Shown here piece by piece: positions 33,979 through 42,034 of a stretch of DNA of 50,924 nt. The notes beneath the pieces are model-generated. The model was given only the letters and a program-made list of their open reading frames with translations. It was not told where the DNA came from and ran no database searches. Source of the DNA: CAYSEW01 sp964430245 (GTDB taxonomy: Bacteria > Bacteroidota > Bacteroidia > Flavobacteriales_D > Parvicellaceae); contig CAYSEW010000022.1 of assembly GCA_964430245.1 (NCBI GenBank), forward strand, positions 1-50,924, written 5' to 3'. The position numbers and the translations under genes are program-made. Position 1 is the first letter of the stretch. Every line of letters starts with the position of its first letter.

Positions 33979-35310
33979 CTATTTAAAAGGAAGCCAGAAT
34001 ACAAACTCGCACCCTTGATTTAATTTACTATTAACAATAATATTGCCAGCGTGTTTATTTATTATGAATTTCACATAATAAAGTCCAAGTCCAAATCCTT
34101 TCACATTGTGAATACTTCCAGTAGGCACCCTATAAAATTTATCAAATACCAGCTTACTCTGATTGGGTGATAGCCCAATCCCTTTGTCTTTAACAGATAT
34201 TTCAATTCCGTTTTTAATATTTCTTGAGCTTATATCTATAATGGGAGATCCTGGACTGTATTTATTAGCATTATCTAATAAATTGTAAATAACATTGGTG
34301 ATATGGTCTTTATCTAAAAATATTTTTGATTCGTTGGCAAGTAAATTTTTATTAATAGTTCCATTTCTTTTATTAATAGTAAGATCAAAAACTTGAATGC
34401 TTTCATCTATAAGCTCATGTAAATTTATTAGTTCTTTGTTAAGCTCCATTTTTCCTTTATCAAGTTTAGCCAGATGAAGTACTTTTTCTACTTGAGATTG
34501 TAATCTATTATTTTCAGTCTTAATAATTTTAGCATATTGTTTAATACGCTTTGGGTCTTTTAATATATCTTCTTTTAATAGGACTTCACTAGATAGTCCA
34601 ATAGTCGAGATAGGCGTTTTTAATTCATGTGTCATGTTATTAATAAAATCTGTTTTGACTTCACTTAATCTTTTTTGTTGAAGAATCACTAGAATGGCAT
34701 AGGTTAGAATGAAAAAAACAATTAAAACCACTATTGTTGATATAATTAAAAAAGCTGATATTTCTTGATGGGGACTTGGGAGAATATCTTTTTTTTCAGA
34801 AAAATAAACACCAAAATAATGACCGTCATGATTCCATTTTTTATTTTGAACTGTTGATACTACACCTCTTTCTAGTCGATTGTCACTAAGGTCTACATAT
34901 CTGTCAAATATCATTGAATCTGCAAAGCAGTCATAAATGCCATATTCAAATTTCTCAAGTATGTTGTATTGTTCAAATTTTTCAACCAATAGATTTTCTA
35001 ATAGATTTGGGTTGATAGTGTCATAGAAGCTGACTACAAAATAATTAGGGGTTATTTGTTTTACTGGTTCTAAATAAAGACCTGATAGTTCTTTGTTGAG
35101 AGATAATAATTCATCTCTTACATTGACTAAGGCAATAGTCACCACATTCTCAAATTGTTCTTTTTTTAAATGAAGTGAGGTTTTTTGTTCTTCAAGTTTA
35201 TTTTTTTGAATAGAGATTTCTTTTCTAATCCAAAAAACTTGATTGATTAATACTCCAATAAGTGCAATAGACGCAAGAAAAATTATTAATCTTATGTGCT
35301 GGCTTTTCAT
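33979..35310 (-). CDS. Sensor histidine kinase (RprX-like)
   Basis: 443 residues: TM1 (about 7-27), a periplasmic region of about 150 residues with no recognised sensor fold, and TM2 (about 184-210). The H-box FINNMTHELKTPIST then follows almost directly, with no HAMP domain between. The ATPase domain has the N-box NVIYNLLDNANKYS, G1 DKGIGLS, the F-box FDKFYRV and G2 GFGLGLYYV. It is an orthodox class I kinase and should phosphorylate the response regulator encoded next to it. The gene order is kinase then regulator, opposite to most OmpR-type pairs. The signal is unknown. Confidence 0.92.
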   Translation of the reverse strand: MKSQHIRLIIFLASIALIGVLINQVFWIRKEISIQKNKLEEQKTSLHLKKEQFENVVTIALVNVRDELLSLNKELSGLYLEPVKQITPNYFVVSFYDTINPNLLENLLVEKFEQYNILEKFEYGIYDCFADSMIFDRYVDLSDNRLERGVVSTVQNKKWNHDGHYFGVYFSEKKDILPSPHQEISAFLIISTIVVLIVFFILTYAILVILQQKRLSEVKTDFINNMTHELKTPISTIGLSSEVLLKEDILKDPKRIKQYAKIIKTENNRLQSQVEKVLHLAKLDKGKMELNKELINLHELIDESIQVFDLTINKRNGTINKNLLANESKIFLDKDHITNVIYNLLDNANKYSPGSPIIDISSRNIKNGIEISVKDKGIGLSPNQSKLVFDKFYRVPTGSIHNVKGFGLGLYYVKFIINKHAGNIIVNSKLNQGCEFVFWLPFK

Positions 35311-35377
35311 TCCATTTCAATATAAAGGAAATAAGCAAAACTCGCTGCATGTTAACATATAATTAACTGTTTATGGC

Positions 35378-35404
35378 AAAAAAAAAGCCCCAAAATGGGG
35401 CTTT
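35378..35404 (-). terminator. Terminator of groS-groL
   Basis: Read on the minus strand, AAAGCCCC (35404-35397) pairs with GGGGCTTT (35391-35384) around a 5-base loop and is followed by a run of T. It lies 22 bases after the groL stop and shields the kinase gene. Confidence 0.9.
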
Positions 35405-35425
35405 AATTAGATAATAGAGATGATT

Positions 35426-37066
35426 TTACATCATGCCTGGCATTCCTCCTGGCATTCCTCCACCTCCCATAGGCATTGCAGGTTCTTCAGATTCTTCATC
35501 TGCAATAACACATTCAGTTGTTAGTAGCATTGAAGCAATTGAAGCTGCATTTTCTAATGCACTTCTTGATACTTTTGTTGGATCAATAACACCAGATTTG
35601 TATAAGTTCTCATATTTATCTGTGCGAGCATTATATCCAAAGTCATCTTTTCCTTCTTTCACTTTTTGAACAATTACAGCTCCTTCACCACCAGCATTTT
35701 CAATGATTGCTCTTAAGGGTTCTTCAATGGCTCTTTTAATAATTTTAATTCCAGTATTCTCATCTTCATTAATACCAGATTTCTCATCTAAAGAATTGGC
35801 AGCTCTAATGTAAGCTACACCACCACCAGGAATAATTCCTTCTTCAACAGCCGCTCTAGTAGCTGCTAATGCATCATCAACTCTGTCTTTTTTCTCTTTC
35901 ATTTCAACTTCAGTTGCAGCACCTACATAAAGTACAGCTACACCGCCAGCTAGTTTAGCCAGTCTTTCTTGAAGTTTTTCTTTATCATAATCAGATGTAG
36001 TAGATTCAATTTGAGCTTTGATTTGATTAGTCCTAGCTAAGATGTCATCTTTAGAACTTGCGCCATTTACAATTGTTGTATTGTCCTTGTCAATTTCAAT
36101 TTTTTCACAAGTACCCAACATGTCCATGGTTGCATTTTCTAATTTAAAACCACTGTCTTCAGAGATTACACTACCTCCCGTAAGAATAGCAATATCTTCA
36201 AGCATTGCTTTTCTTCTGTCACCAAATCCCGGTGCTTTAACAGCAGCAATTTTTAATGAGCCTCTTATTTTATTCACCACCAATGTAGCTAAAGCTTCAC
36301 CATCAACATCCTCTGCGATGATCAATAAAGGATTTCCAGATTGAGCAACTGGTTCAAGTACAGGTAGAAGATCTTTCATGTTAGAGATTTTTTTATCATA
36401 TATTAAAATATGAGGATTCTCTAATTCAGTGATCATTTTTTCAGGGTTAGTTACAAAGTAAGGAGATAAGTAACCACGATCAAACTGCATACCTTCTACA
36501 GTTTTAACTTCAGTTTCTGTTCCTTTTGCTTCTTCAACAGTAATTACACCATCATTCCCAACTACTTTCATTGCTTCAGCAATTAATGAACCTACTGCTT
36601 CGTCATTGTTAGCTGATATTGTAGCAACTTGCTTGATCTTATCATTGTCTGAGCCGACTTCTTTTGAAAGCTTTTTTAGCTCAGCAACAACGGTATTTAC
36701 TGCTTTGTCAATACCTCTTTTAAGATCCATTGGATTTGCTCCTGCAGCAACGTTTTTTAAGCCAGTATTAATTATAGCTTGAGCTAAAACTGTAGCTGTA
36801 GTCGTGCCATCACCTGCAATGTCATTAGTTTTAGATGCTACTTCTTTTAACATTTGAGCACCCATATTCTCTATTGCATCTTTTAATTCAATTTCTTTTG
36901 CAACAGTTACTCCATCTTTTGTGATTTGTGGAGCACCAAATTTTTTGTCAAGAACAACATTTCTACCCTTAGGGCCTAAAGTTGCTTTAACTGCATTAGC
37001 AAGGGCATCAACACCTTTTTTAAGTCGATCTCTTGCGTCTATTTCAAATACTATTTCTTTTGCCAT
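35426..37066 (-). CDS. groL: Chaperonin GroEL (60 kDa)
   Basis: ATP-driven double-ring folding chamber of the cytoplasm. 546 residues, normal length. Visible landmarks are the N-terminal TLGPKGRNVVLDKKFGAP, the ATP-site GDGTTTATVLAQ with the catalytic Asp in AGDGTT, the equatorial AAVEEGIIPGGGVAYIRA motif and a Gly/Met-rich C-terminal tail (GGGGMPGGMPGMM). One copy is present in this window, after groS. Confidence 0.98.
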   Translation of the reverse strand: MAKEIVFEIDARDRLKKGVDALANAVKATLGPKGRNVVLDKKFGAPQITKDGVTVAKEIELKDAIENMGAQMLKEVASKTNDIAGDGTTTATVLAQAIINTGLKNVAAGANPMDLKRGIDKAVNTVVAELKKLSKEVGSDNDKIKQVATISANNDEAVGSLIAEAMKVVGNDGVITVEEAKGTETEVKTVEGMQFDRGYLSPYFVTNPEKMITELENPHILIYDKKISNMKDLLPVLEPVAQSGNPLLIIAEDVDGEALATLVVNKIRGSLKIAAVKAPGFGDRRKAMLEDIAILTGGSVISEDSGFKLENATMDMLGTCEKIEIDKDNTTIVNGASSKDDILARTNQIKAQIESTTSDYDKEKLQERLAKLAGGVAVLYVGAATEVEMKEKKDRVDDALAATRAAVEEGIIPGGGVAYIRAANSLDEKSGINEDENTGIKIIKRAIEEPLRAIIENAGGEGAVIVQKVKEGKDDFGYNARTDKYENLYKSGVIDPTKVSRSALENAASIASMLLTTECVIADEESEEPAMPMGGGGMPGGMPGMM

Positions 37067-37084
37067 TTTTTTGTGTTTTTAAGT

Positions 37085-37363
37085 TTATTCAACAATTGCA
37101 AATATGTCACTTTCTCTCATGATCAGATAATCCGATCCTTCTATTTTTATTTCAGTTCCGCTGTATTGACCATATAATACATTGTCTCCTGCTTTTACTG
37201 TTAATGGTTCATCTTTTTTTCCATTACCAGCAGCAATGATTTTTCCTTGTTTTGGTTTTTCTTTAGCTGTATCAGGAATGATAATTCCTCCTGCAGTTTT
37301 TTCTTCAGCAGCAGCAGGCTCTATGATCACTCTGTCAGCAAGTGGTTTTACATTTATAGACAT
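37085..37363 (-). CDS. groS: Co-chaperonin GroES
   Basis: Seven-subunit lid for GroEL, 92 residues from ATG 37363 (MSINVKPLADRVII). An extra in-frame Met codon at 37387 would add eight residues without family support. The mobile loop (EEKTAGGIIIPDTAKEKP) and the C-terminal YLIMRESDIFAIVE strand are present. It lies 18 bases before groL and in the same transcript. The upstream 150 bases lack a CIRCE element, so HrcA-type control is unlikely. Confidence 0.98.
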   Translation of the reverse strand: MSINVKPLADRVIIEPAAAEEKTAGGIIIPDTAKEKPKQGKIIAAGNGKKDEPLTVKAGDNVLYGQYSGTEIKIEGSDYLIMRESDIFAIVE

Positions 37364-37480
37364 TATTAATTTATTTAAGTTAAACAATTGTAAATTCTAA
37401 TTTCGCATTGGTCATATTTTATGCCAAATGATAGAGTAGGGGTTAATTAAGTCATTCTGTCTAACTGATTTGATTTATTG

Positions 37481-37514
37481 GTAAAAATTGTCAGCATTTG
37501 GTGACAGTCTGACA
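37481..37514 (-). terminator. Possible terminator of secG
   Basis: On the minus strand, TGTCAG (37514-37509) pairs with CTGACA (37494-37489) around a 14-base loop and is followed by ATTTTTA, directly after the secG stop. The stem is short, so it may instead be part of a groS control region. Confidence 0.4.
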
Positions 37515-37838
37515 CTAATTTCCTGAATTAGTATTAGGTGTATTATTAGAAGGGGATTCAGCAGGCATTCCTTGAGGTATTGAGCTTTCAATTTCAGTAG
37601 AAGGGCCTGAGCTTGCAGATCCAAAATTCATAGCAGTAACTAAACTTAAAATAGCAATAAAGCTTGCTAAATACCAAGTTATTTTCTCTATGGCTTCTGT
37701 AGATTGTGCAACACCTCCTAATTGATTAGCATTTCCAAATGAAGAATCTAGACCTCCACCTTTTGGGTTTTGAACCATAACAATTAAAATAAGCAGTATT
37801 GCTGCTAAAATTGTGATTATCATTATAATAGTTCCCAT
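37515..37838 (-). CDS. secG: Preprotein translocase subunit SecG
   Basis: Third subunit of the SecYEG translocon, 107 residues: TM1 (about 3-22), the conserved VMVQNPKGGGLDSSFG loop, TM2 (about 55-72) and a Pro/Ser/Asn-rich C-terminal tail, which is common in Bacteroidota. Together with secE at 16596, two of three SecYEG genes are in this window. It is the last gene of the miaB-lptE run, 16 bases after the TPR gene. Confidence 0.9.
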   Translation of the reverse strand: MGTIIMIITILAAILLILIVMVQNPKGGGLDSSFGNANQLGGVAQSTEAIEKITWYLASFIAILSLVTAMNFGSASSGPSTEIESSIPQGMPAESPSNNTPNTNSGN

Positions 37839-37854
37839 AGTCTTTTAAAATTAA

Positions 37855-38652
37855 TTAAGAATAATTGCTTTTTTCTTGAATGTATTTAATTCGGCTTGCA
37901 AAGTAAGTCTTTTTTTCTGGAATATTCAACATCAATCGTTCGTATATTTTTATGGCTTTTGAATAGTTTCCTTGTCTTACATGAATTTCTGCAAGTGTTT
38001 CAGTAACAAATTCATCATCATCAATAAGACTCATTTTTGCACTTTCTGCAGCGGAAAAGAAAGGTTGAGGACCTGGTTGATCACCTCCTTTTATAAAATT
38101 ATCGATGATTGATGAAGAGTCTGATTTAATGTTGTCTCGATTTGGAGAAGGAGATCTTAACCATTCGGATAAAGACATCGATTTTTTGTTAAAGTCTTCT
38201 TTAGGCTTGATTTCTACTTTTTTTAGTTCATCTTTTTCGACTTGAGATTCTTGTTGAATGCTCATGTTAATCGCTGTAGAGAGAATATTCTTTTCTAATT
38301 CTAATAATTCAGGATCATCTATAGAACTTGTATTAACTCCAGAAGGTTTTTCAGGGTCTAGTGTTGGTTTTTTTTCATCATTAATAATAGCGTCAATTTT
38401 TTCTAAAAGCGCTTTACGTTGAATATATTTATACAAGACCATTCGGTCTGTTATAGTAAAAGCTGCTTTTTGTAATTGGTTATTATATCCAATATGTTGT
38501 TGTGTGTGAAAAACTTTGGCAAGTAATGTGTTAATGAAACTTGAGTAGGGGTGTTTTTCAGCTAATTCATTGAGTAAAATCAATTGATCTTTACTTACAT
38601 GACCAGGATTCTTTATAAAGTCAATAATATTTTGTTGTGTTAATTCTACCAT
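37855..38652 (-). CDS. TPR-containing hypothetical protein
   Basis: 265 residues, with no signal peptide or TM segment, so it is presumably cytoplasmic. The N-terminal half is helical (FIKNPGHVSKDQLILLNELA), followed by a charged, Ser/Lys-rich disordered middle (about 105-190). It ends in a TPR-like pair, ETLAEIHVRQGNYSKAIKIY and RLMLNIPEKKTYFASRIKYI. The gene overlaps lptE by 7 bases and precedes secG. In other Bacteroidota a protein of this kind sits between lptE and secG, pointing to a shared role in envelope biogenesis, but the function is unknown. Confidence 0.65.
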   Translation of the reverse strand: MVELTQQNIIDFIKNPGHVSKDQLILLNELAEKHPYSSFINTLLAKVFHTQQHIGYNNQLQKAAFTITDRMVLYKYIQRKALLEKIDAIINDEKKPTLDPEKPSGVNTSSIDDPELLELEKNILSTAINMSIQQESQVEKDELKKVEIKPKEDFNKKSMSLSEWLRSPSPNRDNIKSDSSSIIDNFIKGGDQPGPQPFFSAAESAKMSLIDDDEFVTETLAEIHVRQGNYSKAIKIYERLMLNIPEKKTYFASRIKYIQEKSNYS

Positions 38653-39167
38653 TCTCCTCCAAAAGCTTTGTCAAAAATGTCCTGTGTTAACTGATAATTA
38701 AGTGATTCAATTAAAGATTCTTCAATGCTGTTAAACTCTTCACTACTATTGTAATCTACAAATGCTGAAAAAGAATGGTTGTTCATTGGTAAACTATCAT
38801 TTAAAGGGAAATACTCATTTACAACTACAACCATTGTTAATCTATTTTGAGCAGCAGATTCAGTTCCTGCTTGGATATTTACAGGTGAAATTTTATATTC
38901 TTTAATATTTCCACTAAATACAACTTCTCCATCTTCAGATACTAAGTCTAAAGAAGTTTGTGCTTGCATAAGATCTCTTAGGTTTTCAGTAAATGTAGCA
39001 CTTACTGTAGAGCTAGCAAGGGCAGAATTATTTTCAAAAAAATCTATTTGTATTGTGCTAGCGGGAATATCTTTTTGATTACCCTTACCTGCAGGCTTAA
39101 AACTGAATTTAGGAAGTGCACAGCTAAATAATAATATTGCAATTAAATATATTAGAAGTTGTCTCAT
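38646..39167 (-). CDS. lptE: LptE-like lipopolysaccharide assembly lipoprotein
   Basis: 173 residues. The signal peptide MRQLLIYLIAILLFSC ends in a lipobox (LFSC, Cys16). The rest has the LptE/LPS-assembly pattern: STIQIDFFENNSALA, then a helix-rich TFTENLRDLMQAQTSLDLV, the strand GEVVFSGNIKEYKISPV and a long final helix. LptE plugs the LptD barrel and helps insert lipopolysaccharide into the outer membrane. Family identity is moderately sure, because LptE is poorly conserved; the position between the sigma54 activator and secG is usual in Bacteroidota. It abuts the activator gene without a spacer. Confidence 0.75.
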   Translation of the reverse strand: MRQLLIYLIAILLFSCALPKFSFKPAGKGNQKDIPASTIQIDFFENNSALASSTVSATFTENLRDLMQAQTSLDLVSEDGEVVFSGNIKEYKISPVNIQAGTESAAQNRLTMVVVVNEYFPLNDSLPMNNHSFSAFVDYNSSEEFNSIEESLIESLNYQLTQDIFDKAFGGEW

Positions 39168-40415
39168 TTATTTACTAATCTCATATTCTTTTATTTTCCT
39201 ATACAATGTTCTTTCAGAAATCCCAAGTTCTAATGCAGCATTTTTTCTTCTGCCATTGTGTTTTTCTAGTGCTTTTATTATTAGCTCTTTTTCTCTTTCT
39301 TCTAGAGAAAGTGATTCTTCTACTTCCACATTTTCTTGAATAGGTTCATGGTAGCTGTCCTCTATTTTATCACTTGTATATTCTGAATTTTCAATAGAAG
39401 GTTTATTAATAGATATTTCTCCATCTACTTCTTTGTTTAGTCTAGTTATGATCGCACTTTTTTCATAGGAACTTAAAGTGTTTTCATCATTCATTAATTT
39501 AACAATGGTTTGTTTCATTTCATGAATGTCTTTTTTCATATCAAACAATACTTTGTAGAGTAAATCTCTCTCAGAAAAATCATTTGATTTATTGCTCTTT
39601 TGGTCAATAACCATAGGGAGGTTTGAATTTGCACCTTTAATTGGAAGGTATTTTGATAAAGTTGCTGATTCGACTAACCTCTCTTTTTCAATAACAGAAA
39701 TTTGTTCAGTAACATTTTTTAATTGCCTAATGTTTCCTGGCCATCTATATTTTACCAAAGTAGCTATAGCGTTATCTTTTAACCTAATTCCAGGCATCCT
39801 ATATTTCTCTCCAAAATCTGCTGCAAACTTTCTAAATAATAAATGGATGTCTTCTTTCCGGTCTCTTAGTGGAGGTAATGATATAGGGACAGTGCTAAGT
39901 CTGTAGTATAGATCCTCTCTAAACTTTCCCTTATCAATTGCATGCTGTATATTTTCATTAGTAGCAGCAATTATCCTAACGTTAGTTTTTTGAACTTTAG
40001 ATGACCCCACTCTAATGAATTCACCTGTTTCAAGTACCCTTAATAGTCTTACTTGAGTAGGTAGTGGAAGCTCTGCAACTTCATCTAAAAAAATAGTTCC
40101 TCCGTTAGCAACTTCGAAATAACCTTTTCTGCTATCTGTTGCACCTGTAAATGCTCCTTTTTCATGTCCGAACAATTCTGAGTCTATTGTGCCTTCTGGA
40201 ATAGCTCCACAGTTTACAGCAATGTATTCACTATGTTTTCTTGAGCTATAGCTATGTATAATCTGAGGCATACTTTCTTTACCTGTCCCACTTTCTCCTG
40301 TAATTAAAACAGATATATCTGTTGGAGCTACTTGAACTGCAACATCCAATGCACGGTTTAAAGCATCTGAATTACCTATTATTCCAAATCTATGTTTTAC
40401 GGATTGAATATTCAT
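39168..40415 (-). CDS. Sigma-54-dependent transcriptional activator without receiver domain
   Basis: 415 residues. There is no N-terminal receiver or sensor domain; the AAA+ core starts within about ten residues. Walker A is GESGTGKE (40-47), the sigma54-contacting loop GAFTGA is at 87-92, Walker B is GTIFLDE (106-112), and the sensor and arginine-finger regions (FREDLYYRLSTVPI, LPPLRDRKEDI) are present. After a charged linker (about 250-365) comes a Fis-type helix-turn-helix (RRKNAALELGISERTLYRKI). It should remodel the sigma54 holoenzyme, but no rpoN and no partner kinase is in the window. It overlaps miaB by 4 bases (ATGA) and is followed directly by lptE. Confidence 0.92.
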   Translation of the reverse strand: MNIQSVKHRFGIIGNSDALNRALDVAVQVAPTDISVLITGESGTGKESMPQIIHSYSSRKHSEYIAVNCGAIPEGTIDSELFGHEKGAFTGATDSRKGYFEVANGGTIFLDEVAELPLPTQVRLLRVLETGEFIRVGSSKVQKTNVRIIAATNENIQHAIDKGKFREDLYYRLSTVPISLPPLRDRKEDIHLLFRKFAADFGEKYRMPGIRLKDNAIATLVKYRWPGNIRQLKNVTEQISVIEKERLVESATLSKYLPIKGANSNLPMVIDQKSNKSNDFSERDLLYKVLFDMKKDIHEMKQTIVKLMNDENTLSSYEKSAIITRLNKEVDGEISINKPSIENSEYTSDKIEDSYHEPIQENVEVEESLSLEEREKELIIKALEKHNGRRKNAALELGISERTLYRKIKEYEISK

Positions 40416-41839
40416 TTTTTTGTTGCTTTACCAATTAATGTTGCAGTTGTGCAATCAGTGATTATTACATCAACGTATTCACCCTTATTAAAATTTTGTT
40501 TTGGGAAAACTATCATTGCGTTTTGGCTATTTCTTCCACAAAGCATTTCAGACGATTTTTTTGATTCCCCTTCAATTAATACTTTATATGTTTTACCTAT
40601 TGATTTTTGGTTAATTTTCAATGAATTTTCATGCTGAACTTTTATAACATCATTTAATCTTTCTTTTTTCACTTTTAAAGGAATATCGTCCTTGAATTTT
40701 CTTTCAGCTAGTGTTTTTGGCCTTTCAGAATAAAAGAACATATAAGCATAACTAAATTTCACTTCTTTTAAAAGGGATAAGGTTTCTTCGTGTTCAGCTT
40801 GAGTTTCACCGCAAAATCCAGTAATTATATCAGTTGATATAGCGCATTCAGGCATAATATTTCTTATTGAGCTGATCCTGTTTAAATACCATTCTCTAGA
40901 ATACCCTCTATTCATTCTTTTTAATACAGCTGTATTCCCAGATTGAACCGGTAGGTGGATATAATCACAGATGTTTTCGTATTTAGACATGGTAGTAATA
41001 ACTTCATCAGTCATGTCTTTAGGATGTGAGGTGGAAAATCTCACTCTTAATTCAGGCGAAACGAGTGCAACTAATTCTAATAGTTGAGCAAAATTAGTTG
41101 TGGGTGTGTTAGTGTCAATTATTTCCCCTTTTTTAGAGATATTCCAACGATAGCTATCCACATTTTGACCTAGTAAGGTGACTTCTTTATAGCCATTAGC
41201 GTATAGGTTTTTAGCTTCTGCTATAATTGATAATGGGTTTCTACTTCGCTCTCTTCCTCTAGTAAAAGGAACAACACAAAAGGAGCACATGTTGTCACAT
41301 CCTCTCATGATTGAGATAAATGCTGAGACACCATTATTCCCTAGTCTAACAGGGTTGATGTCTGCGTAGGTTTCCTCACGAGATAATAGTACATTGATGC
41401 TTTTTTGTCCTCCTTCAGCTTCTTTTATTAAGACTGGTAGATCTCTATAAGCATCTGGTCCAACTACAATGTCCACCAACTTTTCTTCTTCTAATAAAGA
41501 GGTTTTCATCCTTTCAGCCATGCAACCTAACATGCCTATTAATAAATTTGGGTTTTTCTTTTTAATATCATTAAATGAGCGCAATCTATTTCTTACTGTT
41601 TGCTCAGCTTTATCTCTAATGGAGCATGTATTTAGTAAAATCAGGTCAGATTCTTCAAAACTATTGGTTGTTTTATAACCTTCATTTGAAAGAATGGACG
41701 CTACAATTTCACTATCAGAAAAATTCATTTGGCAGCCATAGCTTTCTAGATATAATTTTTTGGAATTGGACTTATCAGATGATCTACTCAATGCTTCACC
41801 TTGTCTCTTTTCGTCAATTGTTTTTTCTAAAACATCCAT
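40412..41839 (-). CDS. miaB: tRNA-2-methylthio-N6-dimethylallyladenosine synthase
   Basis: Radical SAM methylthiotransferase that modifies A37 of tRNAs reading U-starting codons. 475 residues. The N-terminal auxiliary cluster cysteines are Cys36, Cys72 and Cys106. The radical SAM triad is CDNMCSFC (Cys181, Cys185, Cys188). The family blocks ESYGCQMNFSDSEIV and MRGCDNMCSFCVVPFTRGRE and a C-terminal TRAM domain (about 405-470) are present. It is the first gene of a minus-strand run through the sigma54 activator, lptE and secG, with its own promoter-like boxes (41862-41893). Confidence 0.96.
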   Translation of the reverse strand: MDVLEKTIDEKRQGEALSRSSDKSNSKKLYLESYGCQMNFSDSEIVASILSNEGYKTTNSFEESDLILLNTCSIRDKAEQTVRNRLRSFNDIKKKNPNLLIGMLGCMAERMKTSLLEEEKLVDIVVGPDAYRDLPVLIKEAEGGQKSINVLLSREETYADINPVRLGNNGVSAFISIMRGCDNMCSFCVVPFTRGRERSRNPLSIIAEAKNLYANGYKEVTLLGQNVDSYRWNISKKGEIIDTNTPTTNFAQLLELVALVSPELRVRFSTSHPKDMTDEVITTMSKYENICDYIHLPVQSGNTAVLKRMNRGYSREWYLNRISSIRNIMPECAISTDIITGFCGETQAEHEETLSLLKEVKFSYAYMFFYSERPKTLAERKFKDDIPLKVKKERLNDVIKVQHENSLKINQKSIGKTYKVLIEGESKKSSEMLCGRNSQNAMIVFPKQNFNKGEYVDVIITDCTTATLIGKATKK

Positions 41840-41861
41840 TGGGTTAATTATTTAACACTTG

Positions 41862-41893
41862 CAAAGTTATCACAAATATTCATTTCTGCCAAA
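41862..41893 (-). promoter_or_regulatory. Promoter of miaB
   Basis: On the minus strand, TTTG (41893-41890), a 20-base spacer and TAACTTTG (41869-41862) match the Bacteroidota promoter. The ATG is 22 bases further on. Confidence 0.65.
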
Positions 41894-41928
41894 ATGACAG
41901 AGCAATCAAAAAAATAATTTAAAAAAAC

Positions 41929-41948
41929 TTATATTATATATAATATAA
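41929..41948. repeat. Perfect 20-bp AT-only palindrome between miaB and topA
   Basis: The 20 bases from 41929 to 41948 read the same on both strands, with no G or C. They lie between the divergent miaB and topA promoters and could form a cruciform or a regulator site. The flanking bases do not extend the symmetry. Confidence 0.6.
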
Positions 41949-41971
41949 AGGGATAGAATTAAAAAAAGTGA

Positions 41972-42002
41972 TTGTACTTTAAATTGAAATTTTATTTATT
42001 TG
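41972..42002 (+). promoter_or_regulatory. Promoter of topA
   Basis: TTG at 41972-41974, a 20-base spacer and TTTATTTG at 41995-42002 (seven of eight matches to TAnnTTTG). The ATG is at 42035. This argues against an earlier in-frame start at 41972. Confidence 0.55.
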
Positions 42003-42034
42003 CACAATTCAATCCAATCAAAAAACAATTATTT

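Noticed and set aside
33297..35310. The two-component pair as PorX-PorY of the type IX system
   Set aside because: PorX has a PglZ domain after the receiver; this regulator has an OmpR-type winged helix.
37364..37514. A CIRCE (HrcA) or sigma54 element upstream of groS
   Set aside because: No TTAGCACTC-N9-GAGTGCTAA is present, and the TTGGCA-like stretch does not have a GC at the GG-N10-GC distance. An inverted repeat next to the secG stop is better read as a weak terminator.
41850..41920. Sigma54 promoter upstream of miaB (TTTTGGCA)
   Set aside because: The GG-N10-GC spacing is not met; the TTTG-N20-TAACTTTG pair explains the region better.
41972..42034. In-frame upstream start of topA at 41972
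   Set aside because: The stretch contains the predicted promoter, and the family start MASNLVIVESPAKA is at 42035.
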